Shown one piece after another: positions 1 through 11,206 of a DNA stretch of 64,000 bases. The stretch comes from Liquidambar formosana. Lineage: Eukaryota > Streptophyta > Magnoliopsida > Saxifragales > Altingiaceae. The position numbers and the translations under genes were made by a program. The notes beneath the pieces are model-generated. The model saw only the letters and a list, made by a program, of their open reading frames with translations. It was not told where the DNA came from and made no database searches. The stretch spans positions 47,849,425 to 47,913,424 of the forward strand of contig CM077820.1 in the NCBI GenBank assembly GCA_039720395.1. Direction: 5' to 3'. Position 1 is the first letter of the stretch. Every line of letters starts with the position of its first letter.

Positions 1-2010
1 TAATCTGTTCATATGCCTTGGCATCTCTTTTAATTGTGTTAAACGAATATCGAGACAACGCAAGTTGATTAGTCTTGATATGTCTTCAGGCAACTCGACG
101 AGAAAACTACATCCGAACAAAATCAACGTTTGTAAGTTGACCAAAGTACTTGTAGAATTGGGTAACCTTGTAATTGAAGTGTGAGAAAAATCCACATAAC
201 ATAGATGTTTTAAATTACCAATTGACTCAGGTAACTCACTAATATTAAAGTAGCACTGCAAAGATAGCACCCGTAAGTGATTTAGTGTTGGCAGTAGATC
301 ATATGGTACATTCTTAGTTAAGAAAGAACAATCATACCCCAATGATAGTGGTAGGAAGGTCCGTAGACACTTTGCATTATAAAATGCCTCAAATTTTTCA
401 AAAGCATCATATCTTGTTCGACAATACGACAAATGGCGAGTCTTTTCTGGAATTTCATGTGAATTATCACATTCCAACCTACGACAAAATTCTTTTGATA
501 CAAATTGAGCTAAATCATTGATAAGGTCATGCATAACAAAACATGATTTATCACCATCAGATTGTTGAAAAAATGACCTTGATGCTAGATTATGGAAGTT
601 TTCAACCCCCACTTCTTCGAATCTTTTGTTGCCCCTGGGATTCTTCAAAAGATCTTCTGCCATCCATAACCGAACTAGCTGCTCCTTGTCGAATTCATAA
701 TCCTTGGGGAATATTGAACAGTAAGCAAAACATCGCTTTAGCTGGGAAGGAAGATAATGATAGCTCAATCTTAGAGCTGGAAGGATGTTACTATTTGGCA
801 AATCCCATATATCGCTTTTCAAAATTTTATCCCACTCCTCGGGATCCTGTATAGAGCGCAAGAGACCCCCTAATGTTTTTGCAGCTAAAGGCAAACCTTT
901 ACATTTTTTCACAATTTTTCTTCCAACTTCTTCCAGAGTTGGATGTGCATTGGAGTTTGCATTATCAAATGCATGTTTTGCAAATAACAGCCAACAATCT
1001 TTTTCCGATAACTGCTTCAAATGATAAGTTGGATCAGTGCGCATGATCGATGCAACACGTTCATTGCGTGTCGTCACAATAATCTTGCTTCCATTCGCTC
1101 CAAAGCTAAACGGTTTTCGTAGGATGTCCCAATGAACATAATTTTCATTCCAAACATTGTCTAAAACGACTAAAAATTTCTTCCCTGAAAAGCTCTCCCT
1201 TAATTTGACTTGAAGCAAATTTAGGTCATTGATGTCACAAGCAGACGAATTGACAGCCTCAAAAATTGTTTTTGTTACCCTCAAAACATCAAATTCTTCC
1301 GAAACACAAACCCATGCCTGTAGGCCAAAGTGTTTCTTAACATTTTCGTTATTGTACAACAGTTGAGCAAGGGCGGTCTTACCGAGACCACCCATACCCA
1401 CAATGGTAATCACACCAATCTCATTTCCACTTGCATCATCGGACAACAACGATTCCATTATCTTCTCTTTGTCATCATCCCTACCGTATATGCCACCTTC
1501 TTCTACCAAGGAAGTTGTCGGCGGCAATCTTTGTGATGGTTGGCCTCCAATGCCTTCTTTCAACCCAAGGAACATTTTTTGTTTAGCAAGATCTTCTAAT
1601 TTGTTAAGGATCACCTTTATCTTAGAATTCATCGACCCAGCATCAAATGGATTGAGGGAAGTGGAGGACTTGGAAGTTTGGTACCTGATCCGTAGTGGCA
1701 TGAGAATTCAGCTTCCAACTTGCATCTCGAAGCCTCGGTAGCGATCTCATCCAGTAGGATCCTCCGCCTCATAGGTTGCATCTTTGAGCTCATTGAGCCA
1801 CACCTTCACCGTTGGATTAATTATTTGCTTCTCCTCCGCGTCGTCGAGCACCAGCGTTGAAAGCCATGAAGGTAGTCTTCAACTGTCTCAAGAGTGCATC
1901 ATCGAGCTTTTGTGTCCGAAGAAGCTTATGAGCTCGCGCGAAGCCATCCGATCGAATAAGACTTGGAGAAAAGCAGAGAGCAAAGCTCCTCCGACTAAGG
2001 CATCGGCCAT
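1..2010 (-). pseudogene. CC-NB-ARC-LRR disease-resistance protein homologue, broken in its coiled-coil part, 3' end outside window
   Basis: An RPP13-like/RGA-type intracellular immune receptor homologue runs leftwards off the window. The start ATG at 2010-2008 is followed by MADALVGGALLSAFLQVLF, a typical CC (Rx-N) opening. From about 1680 down to 1 the reading frame is open without a stop. It shows the P-loop GMGGLGKT, kinase-2 LVVLDNVW (second Asp replaced by Asn), RNBS-B GSKIIVTTRN, GLPLA, RNBS-D (CFAYCSIFPKDYEF), the MHD motif (VMHDLINDLA), then at least five leucine-rich repeats (HLRVLSL, LPESIGNLKHL, LPEDISRLINLRCLD). The first ~110 residues are split by single-base indels near 1917 (-1), 1851 (+1), 1760 (+1) and 1681-1715, so no continuous protein starts at the ATG. 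ATP-dependent switch function is inferred from the family. The breaks could be real decay or assembly error. Confidence 0.9.
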
Positions 2011-3100
2011 TGTTGAGCTCTTTGCAGATGAAGGAATGTCTTTGCAGATGAGGGAAAGGAAGAAAGTCTTGAAGGTAAACGCAACGCAAATAATGGTAGA
2101 GAGAGAGAGAGATTGAAGTGGATGCTGTACCCAAAAAAAGTATGAATGCTTTAGGGAATTTTTTTCTGGTTTTTTTTTTTTTTTTGTTGATAAGATTTGA
2201 CCAATGGTCGCTGCACATATTATACCAGTAAGGATATTCCAGTCATTTCAAAAGAATCTTGTGAAGATTTCTATAGTCCAATCTGGTCAATTTGGACATC
2301 TGTAGGATGTCTATTGGTGTATCCCATATGTATGTATTTTTTAAGTGAGGTTGCTAACAGCCTAATATTTCTCTTTGGTGTGAACGCGCTTGGAGGTGAA
2401 GTGCTTTCTCCCACTTGCACATTATTAAAGGGCGAATTATAGTTTAGTCAGGCGGCCCGAAAGTATTTTCAAAATCGGAGCAAATTGATTTACAATTACA
2501 CCCGGCACGAGCTTGGGCCAGCTATTTACTGTCAACTAAAATTTCATTGTAAAGTGTAAACGCCAAATTTAGATGATTTCTTTTTCTTTTGTTTTTTTTT
2601 TTTTTTGGGGGGGGGACGCCAAGTTATACAGTAGCATGATATATGGGGGCAAGTGGTATAATCTGAAATAAGCGGACAAAAAAAATTATGAGGATTGAAG
2701 CAGTGCTTTGGCCAACAAATTCTGTCCCATAAATATATATCCTTGTTAGTAACATTTATCATAAACTTAGCCGGGGTTTAACGTACCATTTAAGAAGTCT
2801 CAAACAACCTTTTAGAAAAAGATCATTTACTTTAAAAGACAGTTTAGTAAAATCTACTAGGGTAACTTTTTGAAGTGATGATTGCGAAAAAATAAAAAAG
2901 TATAAGTGATAAAACTAAAAAAAATTTATGTTTATCCATTTTTTGAATAAAAAGACTTTTAAAATGTATGTTCACCAAATAAGCTATTCTTTTAAATGCC
3001 TTTTTAAAAACGATTTTTTGAAAATGTTTTTTTCTAAAAGATTTTTTTTATTTTAAAACACTACGCCAAACACACACTCAGAACGCTACCATTATTAGAA
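2011..3100. other. Upstream region of the NLR gene, no gene seen
   Basis: The first ~100 bases contain a CT-rich (on the minus strand) leader expected of the NLR 5' UTR. The rest is AT-rich with homopolymer T and G runs near 2169-2184 and 2590-2616. I see no coding potential, RNA gene or clear element. Confidence 0.5.
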
Positions 3101-3109
3101 ATTTGGAAG

Positions 3110-3330
3110 TTTCTTTATATACCATGCTACCATAGTTAGAGGTAGCATAAAAACAGAACATTGAAAATAATAATGAATTCCATTTGCAGGACACAATGGA
3201 TGGTCCTAGAGCAATAATGTTATTAACCTTGCGGAATGATTCTGGCCTGCAATGTTGGCAGATAGGCTCAAGTGGTACACCATGCACTTGAATGTTATTA
3301 ATTTCAGCAAAACCTCTTTGTTTACCTCTC
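3110..3330. repeat. Dispersed repeat, copy 1
   Basis: This stretch matches 6410-6590 in the same orientation. Shared blocks include GAATTCCATT, GATTCTGGCC and GGCTCAAGTGGTACA followed by ATGCACTTG. On the minus strand both copies translate to a similar peptide (VPLEP, then PESF, then GPS, WNSL), interrupted in copy 2, so the family may derive from a coding element. The family is not recognised. Confidence 0.6.
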
Positions 3331-3697
3331 TGTTTCACGTATAACAAAACAAAACTTCAACGAAAATGTGACAAGTGTGTTGCAATGTAACAAATTCAAA
3401 TTATTGGAACGGTGGAAATGGTCTTAAATAGATCATTGTGAATTAGACATAAGGACTTATTGGCCTAACTGAAATAAAATATTTTATGAGAATAATCTCT
3501 AAATTCTAAGAAATAAATTATACCCATTAAGACAAATAAAATTTCTTACATTATTCATTAATGTTATTATCACAAATCCCTAAATTACTAGGCCGGGTCA
3601 CTTTAGTCAAATTAACAAAAATTATTTATTCAAGAAAAAAAAAAAAAACCCTTTGAGTGAGTGGTTGCACATCCCATGGGAGGGGAGCAAAAGGAAA

Positions 3698-3812
3698 AGT
3701 CTAAAAGCGGTGTTAGCAACACTGCTTTTAAACTCGCTAGTTATAACAGCGGTTTATACATATATAGATTTAAACAGCGGTTTGTATTTATATTTAAACT
3801 CGCTAGTTGTAA
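3698..3812. repeat. Cluster of short GCGGTGTTA-type palindromes
   Basis: The block has a near-perfect short hairpin (AAAAGCGGTGTT, then AACACTGCTTTT) followed by two repeats of AAACTCGCTAGTT with ACAGCGGTT. A similar hairpin occurs at 13385-13412. Such GCGGTT-rich palindromes are typical of subterminal regions of CACTA-class DNA transposons. The assignment is inference, since no terminal CACTA motif is visible here. Confidence 0.35.
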
Positions 3813-5960
3813 CAGCGGTTCATACCATTAGCCTCTCTCTCCCGCGATTAGGGTGCTCTCACGGCGTCCTCTGCACTCGTCGATTCGCCGGTCTCTGCCA
3901 TCCTCCGCCTTTAACAGGTAACACTCTCTCTCTCTCTCTAATTAATGATGTTTCGACTTGAATCCCTAACAAAAGTGTAGATTTGTTATTGAATATTCAA
4001 AATCTTTGGAAAGGCAGAATGAGAAAATCCCTTTGGAAAGCAAGGATTCATGAGAGTCAAAAGTGCCTAGTTTTTGCTTCTTACGTATCTTCTATGCATA
4101 CCATGAATGATTCCCATATAAAATTCTTGAGTTTTCTGTCCTTTGCCAGCCATCTTCTAGTCAAAAACCCCTTAGAATTTTTGTTTGCCATAATTCTGAT
4201 GGCGGTTAGGTGAACTATTTTTTTATTTTTTTTATTTTTTTTGCCGTTTATGCATATTTCATGCCGTGTGGGAAAGAACATGGTCCTGTAAGAAAAGTTA
4301 GCATATCCTATTTGGGATTTGAACTGGGAAATGGAAAGGGTTTTGGTATTACACCCACCACCTCCACCCTTACCATCATGCTATTGATTTCACTTATGTG
4401 GTTTTTCTGCGTTTTCCTTCTTATCTCTCCCAATGCACACTTAGATTTTCTGAGTGGTGTGCTTTTAAGAAGAGGGTCAATGTGAAATGTTCATATTTTT
4501 TTAGGAACAAAAGATGACCTGCATTTGTGTTTCGAAGGTGGACCTGGAGACCTTGGAAACCATGATCTGTTCTTACATATTAAGTTGAGCCATGATAACT
4601 ATATCATGACTAGGAAAATTTATCATGTAATTTGAAGATCATGTGACATCTTTGTACCTCAAAGTCACTGGTGGTATTAAAAAATTTTTCTCTACGTTTA
4701 TCAGTCTGTTATTGACAAGGAAAGAAGAGGAGATCATTTTAACATTCTATTGAAATGGATTATGTTCTTCTGATCAGACCTTTCTGAGATGTTGTATTAT
4801 ATGATACCTAAACATTTTAATTCTGCCTGCTCTTTAATCTAGGTTGTTCCGCAGATTGCAGATGCCATCCGAGAGAAGAATTGGGTGGAACTATAGGTAC
4901 GCCATTTTATTGATGTGTGTTAAGATGACCTATTTCCTCCATTTGGATAGCTTGGAAAAAAGAATTTTTTGGTGCTGGGGACATTGAATCTATGCCATTA
5001 TTGAGGCGCTTGGCCAATTTTTATACTGTGTAGGTAAGGTTGTTCAGCATTAAACCATTCTTTTACTGACTCATGTAAATCAATTTGCTTTCTAATGCGT
5101 TTGCACAAAACGATTTCTCTTCCCCAAATGTTCTTTCATTTAGGCCCTGGAATTTCTCATTGTTTCATGTCAGCCTTCGACTGATTCTTAATGATGTCGG
5201 TGAACAGATATATCTGGACACTTATTGTTTTAAATGCAAAATTTGTATATAAAGTGTACATACTAGATTTGAGTTACATAAGTATGGAGTAGAGTGAAAC
5301 TTGTCCTGGTAGTTGTCCTTATGAAACTTGTTGACTTATATGCTCAATTACTCATTGGCTCCTAATGAATGTTATTCTCAAATTTTCAGTTTTTAGAAAA
5401 CAAAGCCTGCTCGGCATGATGATTGGGAACTTAGACGACTGGGTTTGACCCCTAATATATATATATTTTGATTAGGTTGACCCCCAAATATTCTAGCTTG
5501 TCACTTTACAAAGGTCTCCCCCTTTCTCTTCCTCTCTACCCCTTTTAGTTAATGTGCCAGTGGTAGTCTCAAGCATCAAATTTTACATCTCTAACAGGCA
5601 CTTGATGAGAATGTTAAGGGAAAATTCTCTCAATTTTGCTATCAATGCTGCCATGCCCTGATACTACAACATAAATACTGTTCTTCTGGTGGCCTTCTAT
5701 AAATAATTTTTTGCTGTTCCTTGGAAAGATATGACTGTTTCAAAACTCTTTTTTCCAGGCAGAAAACATTGTCACTCTGTGATTTTCCAAGATTTGGCAC
5801 ATTCTTTTGCTATTGAGAATAAGTAGTCATTTACTACTTGTGAAACTATTTCCAACTGCACTTTTCAATGCATAGTAGCCCAAGAAGGAAAAAAATGGCT
5901 TTACATACCTACCTATTTTACATGGGACTGTAGTGGCTATTCTCATTTACATGCTCACTG
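3813..5960. other. Region without a confirmed gene; possible non-coding exon near 3830-3917
   Basis: Positions 3830-3917 are unusually GC-rich for the surroundings and end in CAG followed by GTAACA, as a 5' UTR exon would. A second candidate exon at 4843-4893 follows TTTAATCTAG, contains an ATG (MPSERRIGWNY) and ends at a GTACGC donor. I cannot connect these to a recognisable protein, and the rest of the region is AT-rich without coding signal. Confidence 0.25.
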
Positions 5961-5967
5961 TTGCAGC

Positions 5968-6225
5968 TCCTGGCAAAACCCATGGCTTTAGAATGAAGCT
6001 TATCCCAAGATACTTGATCAAATCACCGCTCTTTCCCAAAAATCTTACTCTTGAAGAAAGTATCAGAGAATCACCCGACTTTCTATAGCTCACGTTTTTC
6101 ATTTCACATCCAATACTTCTGCACTTGCAATCAGCTCAACAATATAGACAATGGTGCTAGGCCCTGATATGATACAACCTTCTGTTCTACGTGCATTGAG
6201 TAATATCAAAGTATTGCATCATATT
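5968..6225 (+). pseudogene. Relic of an aspartic-protease N-terminal region
   Basis: The sequence is homologous to the start of the aspartic protease at 11207-12586. It shares CTTTCCCAAAAATCTTACTC followed by GAAGAAA and CAGAGAATC, and later GCTAGGCCCTGA, ATGAT and GCATTGAGTAAT. The frame is interrupted and the homology stops before the catalytic DTG region. It is a decayed partial copy. A possible 3' counterpart is at 9818-9885. Confidence 0.75.
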
Positions 6226-6409
6226 TAATTCTATGTGACCTGTTTTGGAGCACTAAGTAGAATATGGCTCTTATCTTTAATGGGAGAATCAAAATGAAAT
6301 CTCTGGGTTTTGGGCCAAAAAAAAAAAAAAAGGGTGTTGAGTTCAGATTTTTTGCATGGATCTCTTGGAGTAGAAAAATTTTGAAGCTGAATATAGTAAT
6401 GGACTAGTA

Positions 6410-6590
6410 TGGTGGCATTGTGGGTGGGGAGTAGCCAATTTGGTAATGAATTCCATTCGTGGGACACCATCGATGGTCCCGGAGGAATAATGGGATAAAT
6501 GTCGCAAAACGATTCTGGCCAGCACTCAGGAAAAGTTGCTAGCAAGGCTCAAGTGGTACATCATGCACTTGTGAATTCAGCAATAGTAGC
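6410..6590. repeat. Dispersed repeat, copy 2
   Basis: This is the second copy of the repeat at 3110-3330, in the same orientation. Its minus-strand peptide (PECWPESF, then GPSMVSHEWNSL) is the clearer version of the two. It lies just after the aspartic-protease relic. Confidence 0.6.
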
Positions 6591-6639
6591 CCTCCCACCA
6601 GTAAGCATTAATATGAAATAGAAAGAATTACACCTGGTC

Positions 6640-6870
6640 AGGGGGGTGGGCATAAGGCATCTGACCCCTCAGAAGAAACCAAGGACCAAAAATAATTAAG
6701 GGAAAAGTAAGAGTACAACCAAATGCAAGGCAAACCAGATTTATCTAATCTAGTACAAGCATTAACAAAATGAGGGACAGATAGTCGGTCCGAAAAGATG
6801 AAACAGCCCCAATCTTCCATACTATAATTAGCCAAAGCATCTGCAACAGGATTAACCTCACAAAGAAATA
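6640..6870 (-). mobile_element. LINE RNase H-like C-terminal relic
   Basis: The minus strand reads EVNPVADALANYS followed by a hydrophilic tail. This resembles the end of the plant non-LTR retrotransposon RNase H domain, where a (R/E)xAN.xADxLA motif precedes the C-terminus. It is an isolated fragment without reverse transcriptase nearby. Confidence 0.45.
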
Positions 6871-7284
6871 TGAGAAATCAGAGGGCCTTTGCCCTCTGGA
6901 AAGGCCCCTTTGCTAGGTGAATATATGCTAGACTGTAGCCTAGTAATGTTCCTGCAGTGGTATTGCTTTACATTCTTACAATCAAATTTACACACAACCT
7001 CCGACAACATGAATTCATTATAAGTTTCTTTTCTAGTTTGCAGTTTATCATAACAAATTGGTGCATGACCATCTCCACACTGAGATGGTGTGGCCCCCGG
7101 GATGGGGCCTGCTAGGGATGGGGCCTACTAGGAAGTATTGGCCAGTTTTCCTAGGCTATGGGATAAGGGATTTGATGTCACTCCTTCCTTCAATCGCAGC
7201 TTTTGGGAGTATTGGTTGAGTCCTGCGTTGAAATGTAAGCCTATGTTTGAGAGCATCTCAATGGGTAACACTCATTGGAATTGA

Positions 7285-7424
7285 GTCAATCCGAAATTTA
7301 CCCTCGGTGTGGCTTGGTGGTACCCAGTGTGGGTTTGAAGTGTGGGCAGTTTAGGGGTCGGATCCCTCCTAACGCAACAACCACCTGCCCCAACCCAAAA
7401 GTACAAAGTGTCAATCCGAAATTT
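7285..7424 (+). mobile_element. SINE with 15-bp target-site duplications
   Basis: A 110-bp insert (7300-7409) is flanked by identical 15-bp direct repeats GTCAATCCGAAATTT at 7285-7299 and 7410-7424. The insert starts ACCCTCGGTGTGGCTTGGTGG, with a pol III A-box-like TGGCTTGGTGG. It has a B-box-like GGTCGGATCC about 50 bases further on, as in tRNA-derived plant SINEs. The 3' end lacks a long A or T tail. The family is not identified. Confidence 0.75.
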
Positions 7425-7954
7425 TCAAAGAGCTTCTGCAATTCACACCTGGCTCCTTAGAGGTTGAAATTCCATAAAGTGTTTAGTGTATAATGTTGAT
7501 TTGTGGGTGAAAGTTATAGCTGTTTTAACCCAAACTCTTTATGTCACATCCTCAATCCTCATTGGACTGTAATTCTTTTCTGGTTCTTGCCTTGCAAAAA
7601 CAGATTGAAATATTCACATATTTCTCATGTTGTCAAAGTGATTCTCTCCCTTTTCTTTATTCTCTCCTCGGTGGCCAAAGTGTATTCTGCAATCACCAGG
7701 GGACCGATCATAATCAGACTAGCTCTTCTTGTCGGCTAAGAAGGACCTAGAAATTCAGGGGAATGTATTGAAAGTCACTCTAGCTTCATAAGTAAGCAGA
7801 ATATGATTCTCTTAACTATTTTTTCAAGTAGAAGAACCCTAAAAAGAGTAAAAATAAAAATCTCTTGCTTGCACTCATTATAGTAGTATAAGATCCTCAC
7901 CCACCATAATCGAATCATTTATCACAACTTTTGAGCAAAAGAAAGCACCCTTTT

Positions 7955-7964
7955 TCTATATAAG
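7955..7964 (+). promoter_or_regulatory. TATA box for the 8054 gene
   Basis: TCTATATAAG lies about 90 bases upstream of the ATG at 8054. This is a good plant TATA spacing for a transcription start near 7990 and a leader of about 60 bases. Confidence 0.6.
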
Positions 7965-8053
7965 AAGTAGTTTTAACATCTTCAGTAGATAAGGAGAGAA
8001 AGTCTTTAGAGTACTTCTAAGGGAAAACAAGTTTCAAACCCCAAATTAAAGCA

Positions 8054-8984
8054 ATGGCTGGGTATGATTACACCAATAGAGGCTACACCACCAACAATGG
8101 AATGAAGCCACGCACTGACGGATGGAGCAAAACAAGCTATGCTGACGATGGAGGCTGTGATCATCTGTGCCGCCCAGTTGTTGTCGATGCAGAGGGGAGA
8201 AAGCATCCAATTATTTCCTACACTCCAAATCATAGCACAGAGAGCTATGTTGCAAAAATTGAAACAATTGTTGAACATGTTCAGATACCTATGGTCACTG
8301 AGTACAGATATAGTCTTCCTACAAAGGTGGAGCCGCCGAAGGAGTATGGATTCGGCAACAACAAATGGGGTAGGCCTTTGGGTTCATCAGTCCACGATCG
8401 CCCTCAGAAAGTCGAGGAATTCATCAATGAAATCCAAACTGAAGTTAGCCGACCCACCAGGACTACTCCTTCGAACTCAACGTATTGGCGCCAGAGCCCC
8501 AATTCGACAGGCGGCTACATTGAGCCTGACTATGGCAACAAGGAATGGAACAAGCCAAGTGGTAATAACTTTCGAGACTGAGACTCTGACGGAACCGGCT
8601 ATGGTCACAAGTGGTACCTGGGCTAGGCCTAATCGCTCACCATGGGCTGCACCGGCTGCAATTAATGACACCCCACTTAGCAAACCAACGAACGATATTG
8701 GTGCAGCCGTAGAGTACTTGAAGGAAGCTGTTACCAAGCCATCATCTGTCACTCCTGCTCCTGCTTTTGCACAGCCCCGATTTACAGTGACAGTGCCAAG
8801 GAGAGAGACGGCAACAGTACTGCCAAGAAGAGATGCCTACACAGAAACCATTGACAGCAGGGAGGCTGCAAGGCGATACAGTAACTTTAATGGATCATCT
8901 CAGCCATACACAACAGGGGATCCTTATGGAACAACCATTAGCAGTAGAGATGCCATGAAGAAGTATAATGGCACAATAGTGTGA
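8054..8984 (+). pseudogene. Unrecognised low-complexity plant protein gene with a frame break
   Basis: The start ATG at 8054 opens MAGYDYTNRGYTTNNGMKP. The first frame runs 175 codons to a TGA at 8579-8581. The rest of the protein (ARPNRSPWAAPAA through SSRDAMKKYNGTIV) continues in the +1 frame to 8984, so an intact protein would be about 310 residues. One surplus G in CTGGGCTAGG near 8624 would explain the frame change. The TGA at 8579 needs a separate explanation. The protein is hydrophilic and repetitive: FGNNKW, YGNKEW and YGHKW repeats, then two copies of a (D/S)SR(E/D)A.(R/K)(R/K)Y motif near the C-terminus. There is no signal peptide or membrane segment. I recall similar plant-only proteins but cannot name a function. 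It looks intronless with its own TATA box. Confidence 0.7.
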
Positions 8985-8999
8985 GGATAAAAACTCGAA

Positions 9000-9268
9000 T
9001 CGCTTGAGATTTATCTATATACTATAGTCTGAGCCTCTGTTGAATGCTCTCTGGGGTGATTATATAGGTTGGTTTGAACTTATCTTTCTACTATATATAA
9101 CAGTGTCTGTTTTTAATTCTGCTCGAACCTTTTGGTGTTATCGGTAAGGTGGAATAATGCCATGTTTATGTTATGATATTAGTTGAAAAATAAGCTTTCC
9201 AGTAAGCAATTGTAATAAGAATTATGGACTACTTCCTCTTCATTTATGGGTTCTTTCTTTTATCCTTT

Positions 9269-9270
<2 letters not shown>
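9000..9270. other. 3' flank of the 8054 gene
   Basis: This AT-rich stretch with TATATAA and AATAAG-type signals is a plausible 3' UTR and polyadenylation region. Nothing else is seen. Confidence 0.35.

Positions 9271-9313
<43 letters not shown>
9271..9313. repeat. (TA)n microsatellite
   Basis: About 21 uninterrupted TA dinucleotides. Confidence 0.95.
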
Positions 9314-9316
<3 letters not shown>

Positions 9317-9392
9317 CCATTCTTATGAGGTTAACCTAACTTAATTTTAGGTTAGGTCACTCTCCAAAACTATATATGTGACTTATATTTTA

Positions 9393-9620
9393 CAAAACTA
9401 ACCATTAGATTAGATAACCTTATCATGTAGGTGATACACCAAAAATCAAGTTGATCTGAGATTTATTGTTATTCGATCCAAAAATTATATTTTTTAATCA
9501 ATGACAATCGCTCATTTTGAACATTTATGAATGAAGTAGTTTTTAATCTCGGATTAACTTGATTTTTGGTATGCATGACCTTCACATGAATTAGATCTAA
9601 TCTAACGGTTAGTTTACCAT
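9393..9620. mobile_element. Foldback (MITE-like) inverted repeat
   Basis: The left arm (9393-9465) reads ACTAACCATTAGATTAGAT, then ACCAAAAATCAAGTTGATC and GAGATT. Its imperfect reverse complement occupies about 9538-9620 (AATCTCGGATTAACTTGATT, then ATCTAATCTAACGGTTAGT). The arms are separated by about 70 bases. Similar short blocks (CCCATTCTTATGAGG, CCCACTCTTATAAAC) lie outside both arms at 9317 and 9644, but no clear target duplication is visible. Confidence 0.6.
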
Positions 9621-9817
9621 GACAGTCTAGCAATGTCAGACAACCCACTCTTATAAACATGCAAACACGTGTCCAATAAGTCGTTGCGAAAGAGGATTGA
9701 AACTAGAGGTGTCATATGGGCAGTGAACTATTGAATTGCGCATGACATATAGCAGTGCTCTTTTAGTCATAATTATCGAACTCTCGTGACATATAGCAGT
9801 GCATTTCTTTACTGCAA

Positions 9818-9885
9818 AACCACACAATGGGTTCTTGTTTGATTTTAAACAATCTACAATGTCATTGTTTCCATAGAGATGACAG
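9818..9885 (+). pseudogene. Relic of an aspartic-protease C-terminus
   Basis: TTCTTGTTTGATTTTAAACA followed by ATCTACAATGTCATTGTTTCC corresponds to the last coding part of the protease at 12515-12570 (TTTTTGTTTGATGTTAGGGC followed by ATCTACAATGTCATTTGTTCC). It may be the 3' end of the copy whose 5' end lies at 5968-6225. Confidence 0.55.
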
Positions 9886-11109
9886 CCTAATTTATAAGTT
9901 TATGCGACTCTGGCTCTTGTTGGATGGTAAAGCATTTACTTTGCACTTTTTATTTTTTTCTTTGTTTGGGTAACAGGTTAGAACATTCAATATATCTAAT
10001 TTAGTATATTACTACTTGCAACCTTATGACCAGCCCGGAGGGCTTAATAAGCACAATAAAGGTTGGTAGGACATATCTCTATTGACGGGTAATCAATTCT
10101 TGGATCTAGGGTGTAGATATAAATTCTCGCTACTGTGGAAGTCCGTGATTTACTGATGTATGTGTTGTGAGGTCAGGTGTACACATCCAAGGTTTGCCTC
10201 TCTGTTCTACTCGAGTTAGCGGCATTAGATATTGATTCCAAAATCGTGGAGACAGGATGAGGGGATTCATCTTCGTATCCAAAAAAAGAAAAATGGAAAA
10301 TATCATTAAGCCAACAGGCCATTAGCACATATGCTTTGCATTTTTTCTCTCTCTCCAAGTTTTCCATGTTAAGGTCAAGTCAAGAGTGTCAGGACCTAGT
10401 TGGATCACCCCTTGAGCTTTCAAGGCAGATCTTGACTTAAATTCTTTTAATGAAGAGAACTTAGCTGAGGTTACTCTCAGCCAAGTTTTAAGATCAGGGT
10501 TTTAAAACAAAATCAAGTAGCTCTGATTTTCTAACCTTTTGCTAGATGATGACATAATGATAGTATGATACCGAGAACATTTAATGACCTAGGTTGGACC
10601 TTTGTTTTTCTATTTTCTGTTTTTTGTGGTGATGACAAAAATGAATTAATACGATATCTTCCACTAGAAAGAAATATTTTGCCAATAGATCCTCAATCTT
10701 AATAAGGGGTGTGGATTCAGTGTGGAAAACAATCACACCTCTCCACTGAATGGGCCCCATAAAAATTCGTAATCAATGGTCCTACGAGCGACACTTGGTC
10801 CACTTAATTGATCTTGTGCAACTCATGTGCCTCAATTTAACATGTTACAACACCATTGGGACATTCTAAAAGGAGATGACTTTATTTTTTATTTTATTAT
10901 TATTTTTTTTTTTTGACAAGAAAACCCCTTAAGCAAACCCCGAATACGTGTAAGACCCCAAAAACCACATAGATTGACTAAGAGAGGTCTATTTGCTTCC
11001 ACACTAGATGCCTACTCACCGAACACAATCTATTACAAAGTGATTTTCTTAGTGAGGATCATTTAATACAAAGTTAAAACACGATCGTTGTAATTAAAGC
11101 TTCATTAAA

Positions 11110-11110
<1 letters not shown>
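9886..11110. other. Intergenic, no gene seen
   Basis: This AT-rich DNA has no convincing ORF or RNA gene. A 64-codon minus-strand ORF at 10173-10367 has no recognisable similarity. Confidence 0.4.

Positions 11111-11111
<1 letters not shown>

Positions 11112-11153
<42 letters not shown>
11112..11153. repeat. (AT)n microsatellite upstream of the protease
   Basis: About 21 AT dinucleotides end some 55 bases before the protease ATG. The tract occupies the place of a TATA element and could serve as one. Confidence 0.9.
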
Positions 11154-11154
<1 letters not shown>

Positions 11155-11206
11155 GGGTTAATTAGTGGCCTTGTATTGCATACCTTGCAGAACAAAGAGA
11201 AGAAAA

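Noticed and set aside
8139..8984. Long second-frame ORF over the 8054 gene as a separate protein
   Set aside because: Before about 8620 this frame is the +1 shadow of the real N-terminal frame. Only its last part continues the protein.
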